The notes: generated by a model not told the origin, from the sequence alone. 64,000 nt of DNA from Chryseobacterium foetidum (GCF_025457425.1 NZ_JAMXIA010000001.1:2356001-2420000), one strand, 5' to 3'; numbered from the stretch's first letter, positions 8,940-17,945 are shown. Numbers and translations: made by a program.

Positions 8940-9467
8940 TTATTCGTCTTTTTCACTGCTTTTCTCTTCGTTATTTTCCATTTTTCTACGGTTGGGTTCT
9001 GTGATTTCTCCTGTGGTGGAGCTGATAAAGAACTGTCGCATATCTTCATAAAGAAAAGTCGTTCCCGGAACATTCTCACCAGCCAGATATTTTATGTTTC
9101 TGTAGAAGGTGATGGCGTTGTGGTAGTTGTCATGATCCAGCAGTGTTTTGGTGTCAGATAATTGTTCCAATATAGAAGACATTCTCTGATACCTTGCTTC
9201 TAACTGTGCGCGGGCAGTAAAATCTCTGTCAAACTCGGGTTTGTCTATGAAAACAGGAACGTGCTGCGGATACTGTTCCATAATTCCTTTTGCTTTGTTG
9301 ACGAAGAGTTTGTTTTGCTCCGCAATACGCCCGTGCTGTTGTCTCTGTTCGGGTGTAAGATGGATGGTTTTACCCAGTAAAACTGCTTCAAACATGGTTA
9401 AAGCCTGATCCATTTGTGCAAGTTCAGCTTCTGTGAAAATTACACTTAGCAAATTGTTGAGTGCCAT
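8940..9467 (-). CDS. Hypothetical protein, 175 residues
   Basis: I do not recognise the family. The protein is soluble and mainly helical by composition. It begins MALNNLLSVIFTEAELAQMD, has a Gln-rich segment near residue 40 (TPEQRQQHGR) and a charged tail ending in Glu, Lys, Ser and Asp. No signal peptide, membrane segment or catalytic motif is visible. It stands alone between two glycosyltransferase operons, flanked by terminators on both sides, so it is probably a separate transcript unrelated to polysaccharide synthesis. The MALN start echoes the Hcp-like gene at 22611-23099, but the rest does not match. Confidence 0.7.
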   Translation of the reverse strand: MALNNLLSVIFTEAELAQMDQALTMFEAVLLGKTIHLTPEQRQQHGRIAEQNKLFVNKAKGIMEQYPQHVPVFIDKPEFDRDFTARAQLEARYQRMSSILEQLSDTKTLLDHDNYHNAITFYRNIKYLAGENVPGTTFLYEDMRQFFISSTTGEITEPNRRKMENNEEKSSEKDE

Positions 9468-9504
9468 ATTAAAAAATTTTGTTTGTTAATGTCTCTCGAA
9501 ACTA

Positions 9505-9532
9505 ATAAAAAAAACATGACGTACATCATGTT
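9505..9532 (-). terminator. Second hairpin with T run
   Basis: Arms AACATGA (9513-9519) and TCATGTT (9526-9532) around six bases are followed on the minus strand by a run of T. The element as a whole is nearly palindromic. It lies 46 bases before the gene at 8940-9467, so it is either a backup terminator for the operon upstream or an operator of that gene. Confidence 0.5.
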
Positions 9533-9642
9533 TTAGGGAATATTATTTTATGTTAAATTGCAGTTTCTCTGTCGTTTATGTACTGGTAAAATATTTATTT
9601 TGATATTTTAGTGGGAGTATAAATTTATGGTTTAAAAGATGA

Positions 9643-9676
9643 AAAAAATATGCAGATTATTTTGAATAATCTGCAT
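9643..9676 (-). terminator. Terminator of the long polysaccharide operon
   Basis: A perfect 12-bp stem (9650-9661 with 9665-9676) and a three-base loop are followed on the minus strand by A and seven T. It lies 79 bases after the stop of the last GT2 gene of the rfbB-to-GT2 run and closes that transcript. Confidence 0.88.
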
Positions 9677-9754
9677 GTGAAATTTTTTTAGTTGGGTATT
9701 TTGATGAGCCCAAGACTGTGTAAAAGTTTTACCAGTCTGTACTTTTTAAGATGA

Positions 9755-10663
9755 TTAATTATTATGAATTTTTTTTATGTAGAAAATTTTGCGAAGGGTT
9801 TTCAGAAATGCAATAATCCCGTTTCTTTTTAAGACCTGGAAAGCAATCAGATATTTTACAGGAAAGTTCTCGATGTGTGCCTTGTACAGGTATTGATCTG
9901 TGATCTCGTTGATAAAAATTGATGGAAATATTGAAGTGTTTTCTAAAATAATTTTTTCACGAAAAATCTGGATGGCAAATTCTTTGTCTCGATCGAATTT
10001 TGACGAACCTGATATGCTGGATGTAGAAATTCTGACCGATACCTTTGTATTCATATTGTAAAAGATTCTTTTGTATCCGGAAAACTGAAGCAGTGCCAGA
10101 TCGTCACTTCCCCATGCTAGAGGCAATTGCTGAAATCTAAATTTTCTCCACATTTTTGTTGTAAAAATGTTTTCTGAAAGGCTGCTTTTTACTTCACCAG
10201 AATATTTTTTCATGATGAAATGTACAGATTCTAAAAAATATTCTTTATAATTAAAAGATTCCAACAGATTGTTATTTTTATCAATCCAATCATGGGTAGT
10301 TTTAAATGCAGTAATATTTTCTTTTTCTAAAACTGGTAAACTTTTGTAAAATTCATCAACAAAATTATTTGCAATCATATCATCATCGCCCAAAATCTGA
10401 AACCATTCTTCCTTTACATTGTCGAGAATACGTTCCCATTGAAGAGCAAGATTTTTACTTCCTAAATTATCTTTATACTCAAAATAGATAAACTGATCTG
10501 AACTGAAGTATTTTGTGATCAGAGGAAGAGGATTATGCGGGCTTGCATCGTTCCCGATATATAAGACAAAATTTTTATCACTCTGTCGAGCGACAGACTT
10601 CAGTGTTTCTTCAAAAAAATCAATCTTGTAGTAAGGTATTACGATGGCGAGTTTCCGTTTCAT
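9755..10663 (-). CDS. GT2 glycosyltransferase
   Basis: Protein of 302 residues: LAIVIPYYKIDFFEETLKS, LYIGNDASP, DNLGSKNLALQW, then the donor motif WFQILGDDDMI near residue 98. Plan and length fit GT2. The C-terminal third is rich in aromatic and basic residues. It overlaps the preceding gene by 4 bases, so translation is coupled. It is the last gene before a strong terminator. Base composition is AT-rich like its two GT2 neighbours, and a little more so than the first glycosyltransferase block. Substrate unknown. Confidence 0.87.
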   Translation of the reverse strand: MKRKLAIVIPYYKIDFFEETLKSVARQSDKNFVLYIGNDASPHNPLPLITKYFSSDQFIYFEYKDNLGSKNLALQWERILDNVKEEWFQILGDDDMIANNFVDEFYKSLPVLEKENITAFKTTHDWIDKNNNLLESFNYKEYFLESVHFIMKKYSGEVKSSLSENIFTTKMWRKFRFQQLPLAWGSDDLALLQFSGYKRIFYNMNTKVSVRISTSSISGSSKFDRDKEFAIQIFREKIILENTSIFPSIFINEITDQYLYKAHIENFPVKYLIAFQVLKRNGIIAFLKTLRKIFYIKKIHNN

Positions 10664-11529
10664 GGAAAAATTTTATAACGAAGTAAAATCAATTTTCTTA
10701 GCAGTGGATATTTTTTTACAAGATAATATTTTGCTTTTTTTCTGTCAATGTAGAGGATATGTTTAGTGTACAAAAGATTCAAAATAATGTCTCCTTCGTA
10801 TAATTTTGATTGTGTATTTACATTAGATGCCTGCTCGTCATGATGCCTGAATTTCATTAATTTTTCTGGTATAATTCCAATATCATAATAAGCGAGTACC
10901 CGAAGCCAGTATTCATAATCTAAAATCTGTTTAGACTTTATATTAAAGGGGCCTACACGGCTGTAAAGTTTTCTTGTAAATAGACTTACGCACGGCTCGC
11001 CGATAATATTGTCAATGGAGTATCTTTCAAAATTCAGAGTTCTTAAATGCTTTCTTTTTAATATGACAAATTTGTTAATCTCCATACCTGCGGGTTTCTG
11101 CAGATCGTTAAAGTTTTCATACCAACTCCCTTCAGTAATTTCATTTGAATTCTGATCTATGATTTTCCTTTTAGAAACAACAATTTCGAGCTTATGACTT
11201 ATTAGATGTTGCACCATTGATTCTAAACATTCAGGTACCATCACATCGTCTTGAAAGAGTATTTTTATATAAAAACCATTAGATTTTTCAATAGAATTAT
11301 TCCAGTTAGCACCAATACCAGATGGAATATGAGAATGTATATGAACCGGAAAATTTACTTCGCGTTTAAATTGCGCACAGATTTCGAGGGTGCGGTCTTT
11401 TGATTGGTCATCGGAAATGATTACTTCAATGTTTTTATAGGTCTGTTGTTTGATGGAATCTAAACTTTCTTGAAGGTACTTTTCGCCGTTATATGTTGGA
11501 ATGCATATGGATATTAATTTGTCTTCCAT
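10660..11529 (-). CDS. GT2 glycosyltransferase
   Basis: Protein of 289 residues: ISICIPTYNGEKYLQESLDS, VIISDDQSKDRT, GANWNNSIEKSNG and the acidic motif IKILFQDDVM near residue 95. Residues about 190-215 (FNIKSKQILDYEYWLRV) carry the Asp-Tyr-Glu-Tyr-Trp segment expected for the catalytic base. It overlaps its upstream neighbour by 16 bases and the downstream one by 4, showing a tight operon. Donor sugar is unknown. Confidence 0.87.
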   Translation of the reverse strand: MEDKLISICIPTYNGEKYLQESLDSIKQQTYKNIEVIISDDQSKDRTLEICAQFKREVNFPVHIHSHIPSGIGANWNNSIEKSNGFYIKILFQDDVMVPECLESMVQHLISHKLEIVVSKRKIIDQNSNEITEGSWYENFNDLQKPAGMEINKFVILKRKHLRTLNFERYSIDNIIGEPCVSLFTRKLYSRVGPFNIKSKQILDYEYWLRVLAYYDIGIIPEKLMKFRHHDEQASNVNTQSKLYEGDIILNLLYTKHILYIDRKKAKYYLVKKYPLLRKLILLRYKIFP

Positions 11530-12437
11530 ATTTTACTAAAAATTTTTATTTTTAAAAGTTGAAGTATATGTCCTATATACATTTTTTTAGAAATGAGATG
11601 CAAATCTCTATAATCGGCATCAAGAATAATTTTTTTAGTTACTGTCGCTTCTTCTAAAAGTAACCTTACTTGATTTTCAAGATTTTGTTTTACAACTGCG
11701 TTGTTTTTGAAATACATTATCAAATAAGTAATGGTGTACACGGTTTTCAATATCTGTGTTTTCACATCCTGTTTGCTCCAAATCCCGCTTCCAATTCTGT
11801 AGCAAGCCATTTTTTCAGGGAAATATTTTATTTTTCCATACTGTGCATTTATTAAATGCAGAGGATAATCGCCAATCGGGCAGAACTCGAAAAATTCTGG
11901 AAGTCGAGAATAATTTTTTCTAAAAACCACAGAAGGGGTATGGATAAAATTTACTTTTGAAAGATCTTCTATTGTATATACTTTTTCTGAAGATTCCGAC
12001 TTAAGGATTCTCTCGTGTCTCGTTTTTCCTTCTACATCAACTTCTTCAATATTATGAAAGCATACACTAAAATCTCTGTTATCTTCCAAAAAGGTTATCT
12101 GCTTTTGAAGTTTTAATGGATCGGTCCAGTAGTCGTCGCCGTCACATAAAGAAATATATTCACCATCGCACATATTTAAAGTAGATACAAAGTTTTCTTT
12201 GCCTGGAATTCCAATACCTCTTTTTTCTCTTAAGTTTAACTTAATTAAGTTCGGGTACTGCAATGCATATTTTTGCAGTAATTCTCTTGTACCATCTGTC
12301 GAAAGATCATCGCCGATAACAATCTCAAAATCAAAATTAGTTTGTTGCATTAAGATCCCATCAATACATTGTGAAATGTAGTTGACGTGGTTGTATGTAA
12401 TCACATGACAACTAACTTTTTTTATTAGTCCTCCCAT
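11514..12437 (-). CDS. GT2 glycosyltransferase
   Basis: Protein of 307 residues: VSCHVITYNHVNYISQCIDG, IVIGDDLSTDGT, then YISLCDGDDYWTDPLKLQKQ near residue 95. The mid-region FIHTPSVVFRK and IGDYPLHLI matches the subfamily of the gene at 5852-6784. Its start overlaps the beta-propeller gene upstream by 13 bases. No membrane segments are seen. It probably adds one residue of the repeat unit assembled for the ABC exporter in the same operon (inference). Confidence 0.86.
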   Translation of the reverse strand: MGGLIKKVSCHVITYNHVNYISQCIDGILMQQTNFDFEIVIGDDLSTDGTRELLQKYALQYPNLIKLNLREKRGIGIPGKENFVSTLNMCDGEYISLCDGDDYWTDPLKLQKQITFLEDNRDFSVCFHNIEEVDVEGKTRHERILKSESSEKVYTIEDLSKVNFIHTPSVVFRKNYSRLPEFFEFCPIGDYPLHLINAQYGKIKYFPEKMACYRIGSGIWSKQDVKTQILKTVYTITYLIMYFKNNAVVKQNLENQVRLLLEEATVTKKIILDADYRDLHLISKKMYIGHILQLLKIKIFSKIWKTN

Positions 12438-13354
12438 TCTGCGTATCCTATGCCTGTCTTACCAAAGCCATTACCATTATAAAAAAGGAATTTTCGGTTT
12501 TCGACTTCGATTACTGAAGGGTAAGTCTGCATAGTAGAATCCCATCCTTCAGCAGAAAAATCAATTCCTGCTTGTTTATCATTTCTGGTCCAATTCAGAC
12601 CATCTTGAGATTCTGCGTATCCAATTCTGTAACTTTCTTTACCATCCCGATAATCAAACGATCCACGATAAGTAAACCACATTTTGTATAACGAATCTTC
12701 ATATATTACTGTAGGTCTTGCTGTACATTGGTATTTTTCTGCAGGAGGAATACAGGTAATATTCGGACGTTCCCAATTGATACCATCTGTTGAATAAGCA
12801 TATTTAATTTCATAGAGTGGCTCGGGTTTACCTTCGCTATTTACAAAACCAGTGCTTGAGGCATACCACATCAACCATTTTTCGTCTTGTTTAAAGACAC
12901 ATGGTGAAGCGGTGAAGAATGGCTCATCTCTATTTCTTTCAACAATAGCTCCTCTAAATGCTTTTTGAAACGTTTTACCGTTGTCATTACTTATTGCTAA
13001 ACCTATAGCATTCCGGTAAGGTACCATAACACTAGCATTCCATCCTACATAATAAAGATATAAACATGTTTCTGAAACACGAACAATAGAACAGGGCATT
13101 ATGCCACCATCATCAAAAGTTCCCAACTCACCCAGTTCCAAAATAGGAGTTTCGTGAATGTAAAGTATTTTTTTGGGATTTTCTGCTGATACATCAATGT
13201 AAGTAGGGATGCTTTTACCTTCAGAATTCCTTGGTGCGTAGTAAATGCGAATAGTTTGATCATCTAAAAGGACTGCGGTGGGAACACATGAGTGGGAAAC
13301 CATCCACTCATTGTAATTATCTATGCTATGTATTCTGCCTTTTTTCTGCCACAT
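12425..13354 (-). CDS. Cytosolic five-bladed beta-propeller protein (GH43/GH32-like)
   Basis: Protein of 309 residues with the repeating blade pattern of the GH43/GH32/GH62 fold. Successive segments such as IRIYYAPRNSEG, LYLYYVGWN, KWLMWYASSTG, YKMWFTYRGS and FLFYNGNG are each followed by IGYA or similar. No signal peptide is seen, so it should stay in the cytoplasm. That is odd for a glycoside hydrolase and is why I do not call it an enzyme of degradation. It lies between an acyltransferase and a GT2 gene in the export locus and is coupled to both (gap of 3 bases on one side, 13-base overlap on the other). It may act on a nucleotide sugar or lipid-linked intermediate, which is inference. Confidence 0.72.
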   Translation of the reverse strand: MWQKKGRIHSIDNYNEWMVSHSCVPTAVLLDDQTIRIYYAPRNSEGKSIPTYIDVSAENPKKILYIHETPILELGELGTFDDGGIMPCSIVRVSETCLYLYYVGWNASVMVPYRNAIGLAISNDNGKTFQKAFRGAIVERNRDEPFFTASPCVFKQDEKWLMWYASSTGFVNSEGKPEPLYEIKYAYSTDGINWERPNITCIPPAEKYQCTARPTVIYEDSLYKMWFTYRGSFDYRDGKESYRIGYAESQDGLNWTRNDKQAGIDFSAEGWDSTMQTYPSVIEVENRKFLFYNGNGFGKTGIGYAEWED

Positions 13355-13357
13355 AAA

Positions 13358-14038
13358 TTAGCCGTTTGTTTTATGAGAAATACTGTCAATGTCGATACTC
13401 TTGGTATCTCTCATTGTAGATTTTGCTCCTAACCAAATACTGTATTCAGGAGTATCTTTAGTAATTATAGCGCCCATTCCAATTAATGAAGCTTTACCAA
13501 TATTAGTTTCATCCCTTACCGTAGCATTTACACCGAAGAATGAATTTTCACCAATTTCACAACATCCGGAAATTACAACGTGTGAAGTTATAAAAACATG
13601 ATCGTGGATGTTTGTGTGATGACCTATGTGATTACCACTCCATAAGACACAATTGTCTCCAATAGTAACGAATGGCTGTATAGTATTGTCTTCGAAAATA
13701 AAACAGTTTTCACCCACAGTTAAATCTGGCCATGTGCTTGCTTTGCTGGATACATAGCTCACGCAACTGTAACCTTTTTCTTTTGCCTCTTCAAACTTTC
13801 TTTTTCTCAAGAAACTCATTTGCTTGAAGCTTATTGGTAAAAATATTTTGTATTCAGACGGTGGGTAAAGTTTTTCCACCTCTTCAAATGAAACGACCGG
13901 TAAACCTCTAAATTCATTGTCTGTGATGTAGTCGCTGTCTAAAGTGAAAGCTACAACTTCATGTGGTGAATCATGTGTAAAATAAAAATGTGCTAAACTT
14001 GCTAATTGGCTCGTTCCGAAGATTACAATTTTTTCCAT
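13358..14038 (-). CDS. Left-handed beta-helix sugar acyltransferase (NeuD/PglD family)
   Basis: Protein of 226 residues. The N-terminal Rossmann-like half starts IVIFGTSQLASLAHFYF, as in PglD/NeuD proteins that bind an amino sugar. The C-terminal half is a hexapeptide-repeat helix with turns such as NCFIFEDNTIQPFVTIGDNC, HIGHHTNIHDH and GVNATVRDETNIGKASLIG. These enzymes N- or O-acetylate nucleotide-linked sugars with acetyl-CoA. Lying next to a DegT/StrS aminotransferase and rfbAB, it is best explained as the N-acyltransferase that finishes a dTDP-amino-dideoxy sugar (inference). O-acetylation of the polymer is the alternative. Confidence 0.85.
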   Translation of the reverse strand: MEKIVIFGTSQLASLAHFYFTHDSPHEVVAFTLDSDYITDNEFRGLPVVSFEEVEKLYPPSEYKIFLPISFKQMSFLRKRKFEEAKEKGYSCVSYVSSKASTWPDLTVGENCFIFEDNTIQPFVTIGDNCVLWSGNHIGHHTNIHDHVFITSHVVISGCCEIGENSFFGVNATVRDETNIGKASLIGMGAIITKDTPEYSIWLGAKSTMRDTKSIDIDSISHKTNG

Positions 14039-14044
14039 AATATT

Positions 14045-14752
14045 TTAGTTTATTAATTCGTATTGATTTAACATTATTTGTATCTCATCAACGCTATTAA
14101 ACATCAACACGTCAATGATAGAGAGGTAAGGTACAAATTCATTTTTAAATTGCTGATATTCTTCTGACAAGTTTTTAATGAAATTTAATTCAATTCCCTC
14201 ATTTAAAAAACTATTTTTCTCATACAATTCCTGACCTCCAATAGAGTTGATATAATGTGTAGCTTTTTCTATTTTGCAAATGTTGAAGAGCCTGACTTCC
14301 TTTTTTAAATCTGTATTATTGTAAGATTGGGAAGAAGTTTTAAATTCTGTAGTAATTTGTAAGTACTTAGACACCTTTTTAATGCTGTCAATTGCGATCA
14401 CACTTATTGTAGTTGGATGTTGTGAAAATACAGATAATATTAAATTATAAATCTGCTCAAAAAAGGGTGCATTCTTATAATTCTGAGTAATAGACAGTAA
14501 AAATTTCATTCTCCACTTATCGTATAACTTTTTACTTATCTCTGTATCTTTAATTTTTGTGAAAGAATCTGCCTTTTCTAAAGGTATTGAAAACATAAAA
14601 CTTTTGCCGTTGACAAGAACTTTATTTCTATTGATCCAACCTTGTTTTATAAAATTAACGTCATCATAAAAAATAAACTTATCCACTGCATTAATCATTT
14701 GAAAATATGCAATATGAGGAAATATATAAGGTTGCATTATTGCAATTTTCAT
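14045..14752 (-). CDS. WbqC-family protein
   Basis: Protein of 235 residues with the diagnostic start MKIAIMQPYIFPHIAYFQMI, then VDKFIFYDDVNFIKQGWINR and SFMFSIPLEKA. The WbqC family is widespread in O-antigen and amino-sugar clusters. Its biochemical role has been proposed to involve amino-sugar acylation or glycine transfer but is not settled to my knowledge. No signal or transmembrane segment is seen. It sits 3 bases from the DegT aminotransferase gene and 6 bases from the acyltransferase, so the three form a module for one sugar (inference). Confidence 0.87.
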   Translation of the reverse strand: MKIAIMQPYIFPHIAYFQMINAVDKFIFYDDVNFIKQGWINRNKVLVNGKSFMFSIPLEKADSFTKIKDTEISKKLYDKWRMKFLLSITQNYKNAPFFEQIYNLILSVFSQHPTTISVIAIDSIKKVSKYLQITTEFKTSSQSYNNTDLKKEVRLFNICKIEKATHYINSIGGQELYEKNSFLNEGIELNFIKNLSEEYQQFKNEFVPYLSIIDVLMFNSVDEIQIMLNQYELIN

Positions 14753-14755
14753 GTA

Positions 14756-15838
14756 TTAATTATTTTGAGTTCGCAATAGTAATCTGCAGATCAAATCAAC
14801 TTCCTCAAAAGTTAGATCATAAAATAAAGGAAGGCAAAGAACCTTCGATGAAATACTATCTGTTGTTACCAAAGCTCGTTTTTCTATATAAGGTAAGGTG
14901 CTTGCTAAAGATGGATAGAAGTATCGTCTGCTAAAAATTTCATTGTGCAAAAGTTGGCTCATGCATTCTAACATTAATGCTTCTGTTTCAAATATAACAG
15001 GATAGTATGAATGGTTGTTTTCCGATTGCAAACTCCAGATTGGTCGTCTTGCTTTTAAAGTTTTTAAATTACTGTCGTATCGTAAACTAAGTTCTTTTCT
15101 TTTTTGATGAATTTTTTCTATGTATTTCAAATTGGCAAGTCCCATTGCAGCATGAAATTCGGAGTTTTTCCCATTAAGCCCCAGTTCTGCAAAAGTATCA
15201 TAACCTGAGATCCCAAAATTTCTTATATATGCCAGCTTTTTAAGCATATCAGGATCTTTTGTAATTATCAAGCCTCCTTCGATGGAATGATATAGCTTTG
15301 TCGCATGCAATGAGCATGTAGAAATATCACCGAATTCAAAAATTGATTTGCCATTGACTTTTACACCAAAGGCGTGGGCAGCATCGTAAATCACTTTCAG
15401 ATTATGCTTCTTTGCAATCTTTTCAATTTGTTCCACATCACAAGGATTGCCATAGACATGTGTAGCTAAGATAGCTGAAGTCTTTTCTGTGATAGCTGCT
15501 TCAATTTTCGAAGCATCAATATTTAGAGAGTTTTGATCAATGTCTACAAACACGGGCTTACAATTTTCCCATACGATACAACTTGTAGTAGCAACAAACG
15601 AAAAAGGGGTAGTGATAATTTCTCCTTTTAGATCAAGTGCTTTGATTGCCATCTGTAATGCAACAGTACCATTGGTGACAAATAATAAGTGACTAACTTT
15701 AAGATGTTCTTTAAGTTCCATTTCTAGCTGGCTGGCTAAAGGTCCCATGTTAGTAAGCCATTTTCTAGTCCAGATACCATCCAGATACTTTTGATATTCT
15801 TCATGAGGAGGAAGAAAGGGTTGCGTTACAGGAATCAT
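14756..15838 (-). CDS. DegT/DnrJ/EryC1/StrS PLP-dependent sugar aminotransferase
   Basis: Protein of 360 residues that transfers an amino group to a keto-sugar nucleotide. It shows TRKWLTNMGP near the N-terminus, FVTNGTVALQ (PLP phosphate site), TPFSFVATTS, DAAHAFGVK (Asp contacting the PLP ring nitrogen) and the Schiff-base lysine Lys181 in SLHATKLYHSIEGG. The length is typical. With RfbA and RfbB in the same operon, the natural substrate would be dTDP-4-keto-6-deoxyglucose or an isomer, giving a 4-amino or 3-amino dideoxy sugar such as viosamine or Fuc3N/Qui3N (inference). Regiochemistry cannot be told from sequence alone. Confidence 0.9.
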   Translation of the reverse strand: MIPVTQPFLPPHEEYQKYLDGIWTRKWLTNMGPLASQLEMELKEHLKVSHLLFVTNGTVALQMAIKALDLKGEIITTPFSFVATTSCIVWENCKPVFVDIDQNSLNIDASKIEAAITEKTSAILATHVYGNPCDVEQIEKIAKKHNLKVIYDAAHAFGVKVNGKSIFEFGDISTCSLHATKLYHSIEGGLIITKDPDMLKKLAYIRNFGISGYDTFAELGLNGKNSEFHAAMGLANLKYIEKIHQKRKELSLRYDSNLKTLKARRPIWSLQSENNHSYYPVIFETEALMLECMSQLLHNEIFSRRYFYPSLASTLPYIEKRALVTTDSISSKVLCLPLFYDLTFEEVDLICRLLLRTQNN

Positions 15839-15844
15839 TCTTTT

Positions 15845-17035
15845 TTAATTTAAAGTGATTGTATTTTCTGACTCCAATTCTATTGGAATCCATTGTTCTT
15901 CGTCACCACTAACAATGAATTCTAAAATATTATTAATTCGGAGGTGTGGAGAAAAATCATATATACTTAAGTCGACTATATATTTGCCTAATGTGAATAA
16001 TGGGTTTTTGATCGTTACTAAATATGTTAAAATACTTTTTTCCGGTGAGAATTTCATTTCGGTCTTTACATAAACGCCTGCAATAGGCCGTTGCTCCTTG
16101 TCTTTAACCTCTAAGTATAAAGTTGGCAATTTTTGTAGTTCTTTTTTTATTTTGAACACAAAAGTTAACTGAAAATCATTATTCCGATGGACTGTATTAT
16201 GTAGCAAATTGGTTTCTTTTGAAACTAGTTCTAATGTACCATCGTCGAACACAGTGTTTTCAGCATTGTTTGAAAATTTATTATAATATAATTGAACGCC
16301 TTTGCCAATTTCTTTTCCGTAATATTCCACCTTTCCGTGATCCATTAAGATGATTTCATTGCAAATTCTTGAAACCATTGGCATACTGTGAGATACAAAG
16401 ATAACAGCAGTATGAGGTAGTAGTTCATCAATTTTTTGAAAACACTTTAAAACAAATCCTAAATCTCCTACGGCTAATACCTCATCAATAATCAATACAT
16501 CAGGTTCAAGATGCGCGGCAATTGCAAATCCTAATCGTACTTTCATCCCAGAAGAATAATTCTGAATTGGCATATCAATAAATTCCCCAATCTCTGAAAA
16601 CTCAACGATAGAATCTATTCGTTCTTCAACTTCCTTTTTTGTAAAACCTAGAATAGAAGCATTGTTATAAATATTCTCTCTTCCTGTAAGTATTGGATTA
16701 AAGCCTGCGCCCAATTCAATAAGTGCACCGATCTTGCCTCTCAGCGTAATCTGCCCTTTATCTGGGGCATAAAGGCCATTTAAAACTTTGAGCAAAGTGC
16801 TTTTTCCGGCACCGTTGTGGCCGATCAAGCCGATACATTCTCCTCTGCGAAGTTCGAAACTGATGTCTTTTACAGCCCAGAATTCCTTAGGACGAAGATC
16901 TTTGTTGATCTTTATTCCTAATGTACTTTTGATAATATCCGATGCTCCGTATTTAAGCGAAGATTTTAGATCCATCGAAAATTTCTTGGATACATTCTGC
17001 ACAGAAACTAAAACTTCTTTGTCTTCATTCTTCAT
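15845..17035 (-). CDS. wzt: Polysaccharide ABC exporter, ATPase with C-terminal glycan-binding domain (Wzt-like)
   Basis: Protein of 396 residues. Residues 1-250 form the ATPase: Walker A GHNGAGKST (72-80), signature YSSGMKVRLGF (160-170), Walker B VLIIDEVLAVGD (180-191) and the H-loop VSHSMP. Residues about 255-396 form a beta-rich extra domain of the Wzt C-terminal type, which in characterised systems recognises the modified end of the finished chain. The pair with the permease next door (1 base apart) exports an undecaprenyl-linked glycan across the cytoplasmic membrane. The presence of the extra domain argues that the chain carries a terminal cap, perhaps the methyl group from an FkbM-type enzyme (inference). 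Confidence 0.93.
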   Translation of the reverse strand: MKNEDKEVLVSVQNVSKKFSMDLKSSLKYGASDIIKSTLGIKINKDLRPKEFWAVKDISFELRRGECIGLIGHNGAGKSTLLKVLNGLYAPDKGQITLRGKIGALIELGAGFNPILTGRENIYNNASILGFTKKEVEERIDSIVEFSEIGEFIDMPIQNYSSGMKVRLGFAIAAHLEPDVLIIDEVLAVGDLGFVLKCFQKIDELLPHTAVIFVSHSMPMVSRICNEIILMDHGKVEYYGKEIGKGVQLYYNKFSNNAENTVFDDGTLELVSKETNLLHNTVHRNNDFQLTFVFKIKKELQKLPTLYLEVKDKEQRPIAGVYVKTEMKFSPEKSILTYLVTIKNPLFTLGKYIVDLSIYDFSPHLRINNILEFIVSGDEEQWIPIELESENTITLN

Positions 17036-17036
17036 C

Positions 17037-17945
17037 TTATCCTCCGATTTTTTCGATTATAATTGGCATTGATTTTCTAAAAATTACCATTCCCACCAAT
17101 ATTACTATGAAACTGATTCCGGCCAGCACCAGAGAAAATGTAATGTTTTCCAGCTGCATATTGGTTAAACTGCTTCTTGCATCATTAAAAAGAAAAGTGA
17201 GCGGATTGAAGTGAAACAGCTTTTTGAACAGTCCCTTGGCAGGCACTGCATACACAACAGGAGTAATATACATTATAAAAGAAACTCCGGTAGTAACTAT
17301 TTTACTGATGTCTGTATAAATAAGCCCAATTGGAGTAAACAGCAATCCTAAACTGAGGGAAAATGCAATAATTACCGCTAAAATTAATGGGAAATAAAGA
17401 ATGCCAACCCCTGGATTGATTCCGTACACTACAAGGACTCCGGCAATTAATATCAACTTTAAAATGAGATTGAATATCATTTTATAAAGCCCGGACATTA
17501 AAAGTGCTTCTTTCGGAAAATTGATTTTAGACAGCAAACCTCTGGCTCCATTCACTGACGTTAGAGGAATAAACAGTGTCTCACTGAAAATACTCCACAG
17601 CGTTGTTCCTATCACTACAAACGCAATATAAGGAATGCTTTGATCTGCGTTAACATTTACAGTTCCTGAACTGCTTAGAAAAATCCAGACTAAAGAATTG
17701 GTGATGATTGGCATAAATGCCCAGAAAAATCCTAAAAATGATTGTCGGTACTGCGACTGCAAATCTCTTTTAGCCATTTGATAAGCCAAAAAATTCGATG
17801 ACCTGGTATCCTGAAAGATCGATTTCAGTTCCTGGAAAAAATGGGTCTTCTTATCAGATGTGTATACTGTGGTTTTCAAAGAGGGAATTTTTGTTGCAAA
17901 TTTAGTGTTTTTAAAAGTATAAGAGCCGGAGTGAAAAAGAGCCAA
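17037..17945 (-). CDS. wzm: Polysaccharide ABC exporter permease (Wzm-like)
   Basis: Protein of up to 302 residues with about six membrane segments in the ABC-2 layout. Near residues 50-75 is NFLAYQMAKRDLQSQYRQSF, the amphipathic start of the family. FLGFFWAFMPIITNSLVWIF and SFIMYITPVVYAV follow. The annotated start MALFHSG lies within a dispersed repeat (17937-17968), so the first 30-40 residues are uncertain, and the next Met is only at about residue 57. It partners with the adjacent ATPase. The pair makes this locus ABC-transporter dependent rather than Wzx/Wzy dependent. Confidence 0.9.
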   Translation of the reverse strand: MALFHSGSYTFKNTKFATKIPSLKTTVYTSDKKTHFFQELKSIFQDTRSSNFLAYQMAKRDLQSQYRQSFLGFFWAFMPIITNSLVWIFLSSSGTVNVNADQSIPYIAFVVIGTTLWSIFSETLFIPLTSVNGARGLLSKINFPKEALLMSGLYKMIFNLILKLILIAGVLVVYGINPGVGILYFPLILAVIIAFSLSLGLLFTPIGLIYTDISKIVTTGVSFIMYITPVVYAVPAKGLFKKLFHFNPLTFLFNDARSSLTNMQLENITFSLVLAGISFIVILVGMVIFRKSMPIIIEKIGG

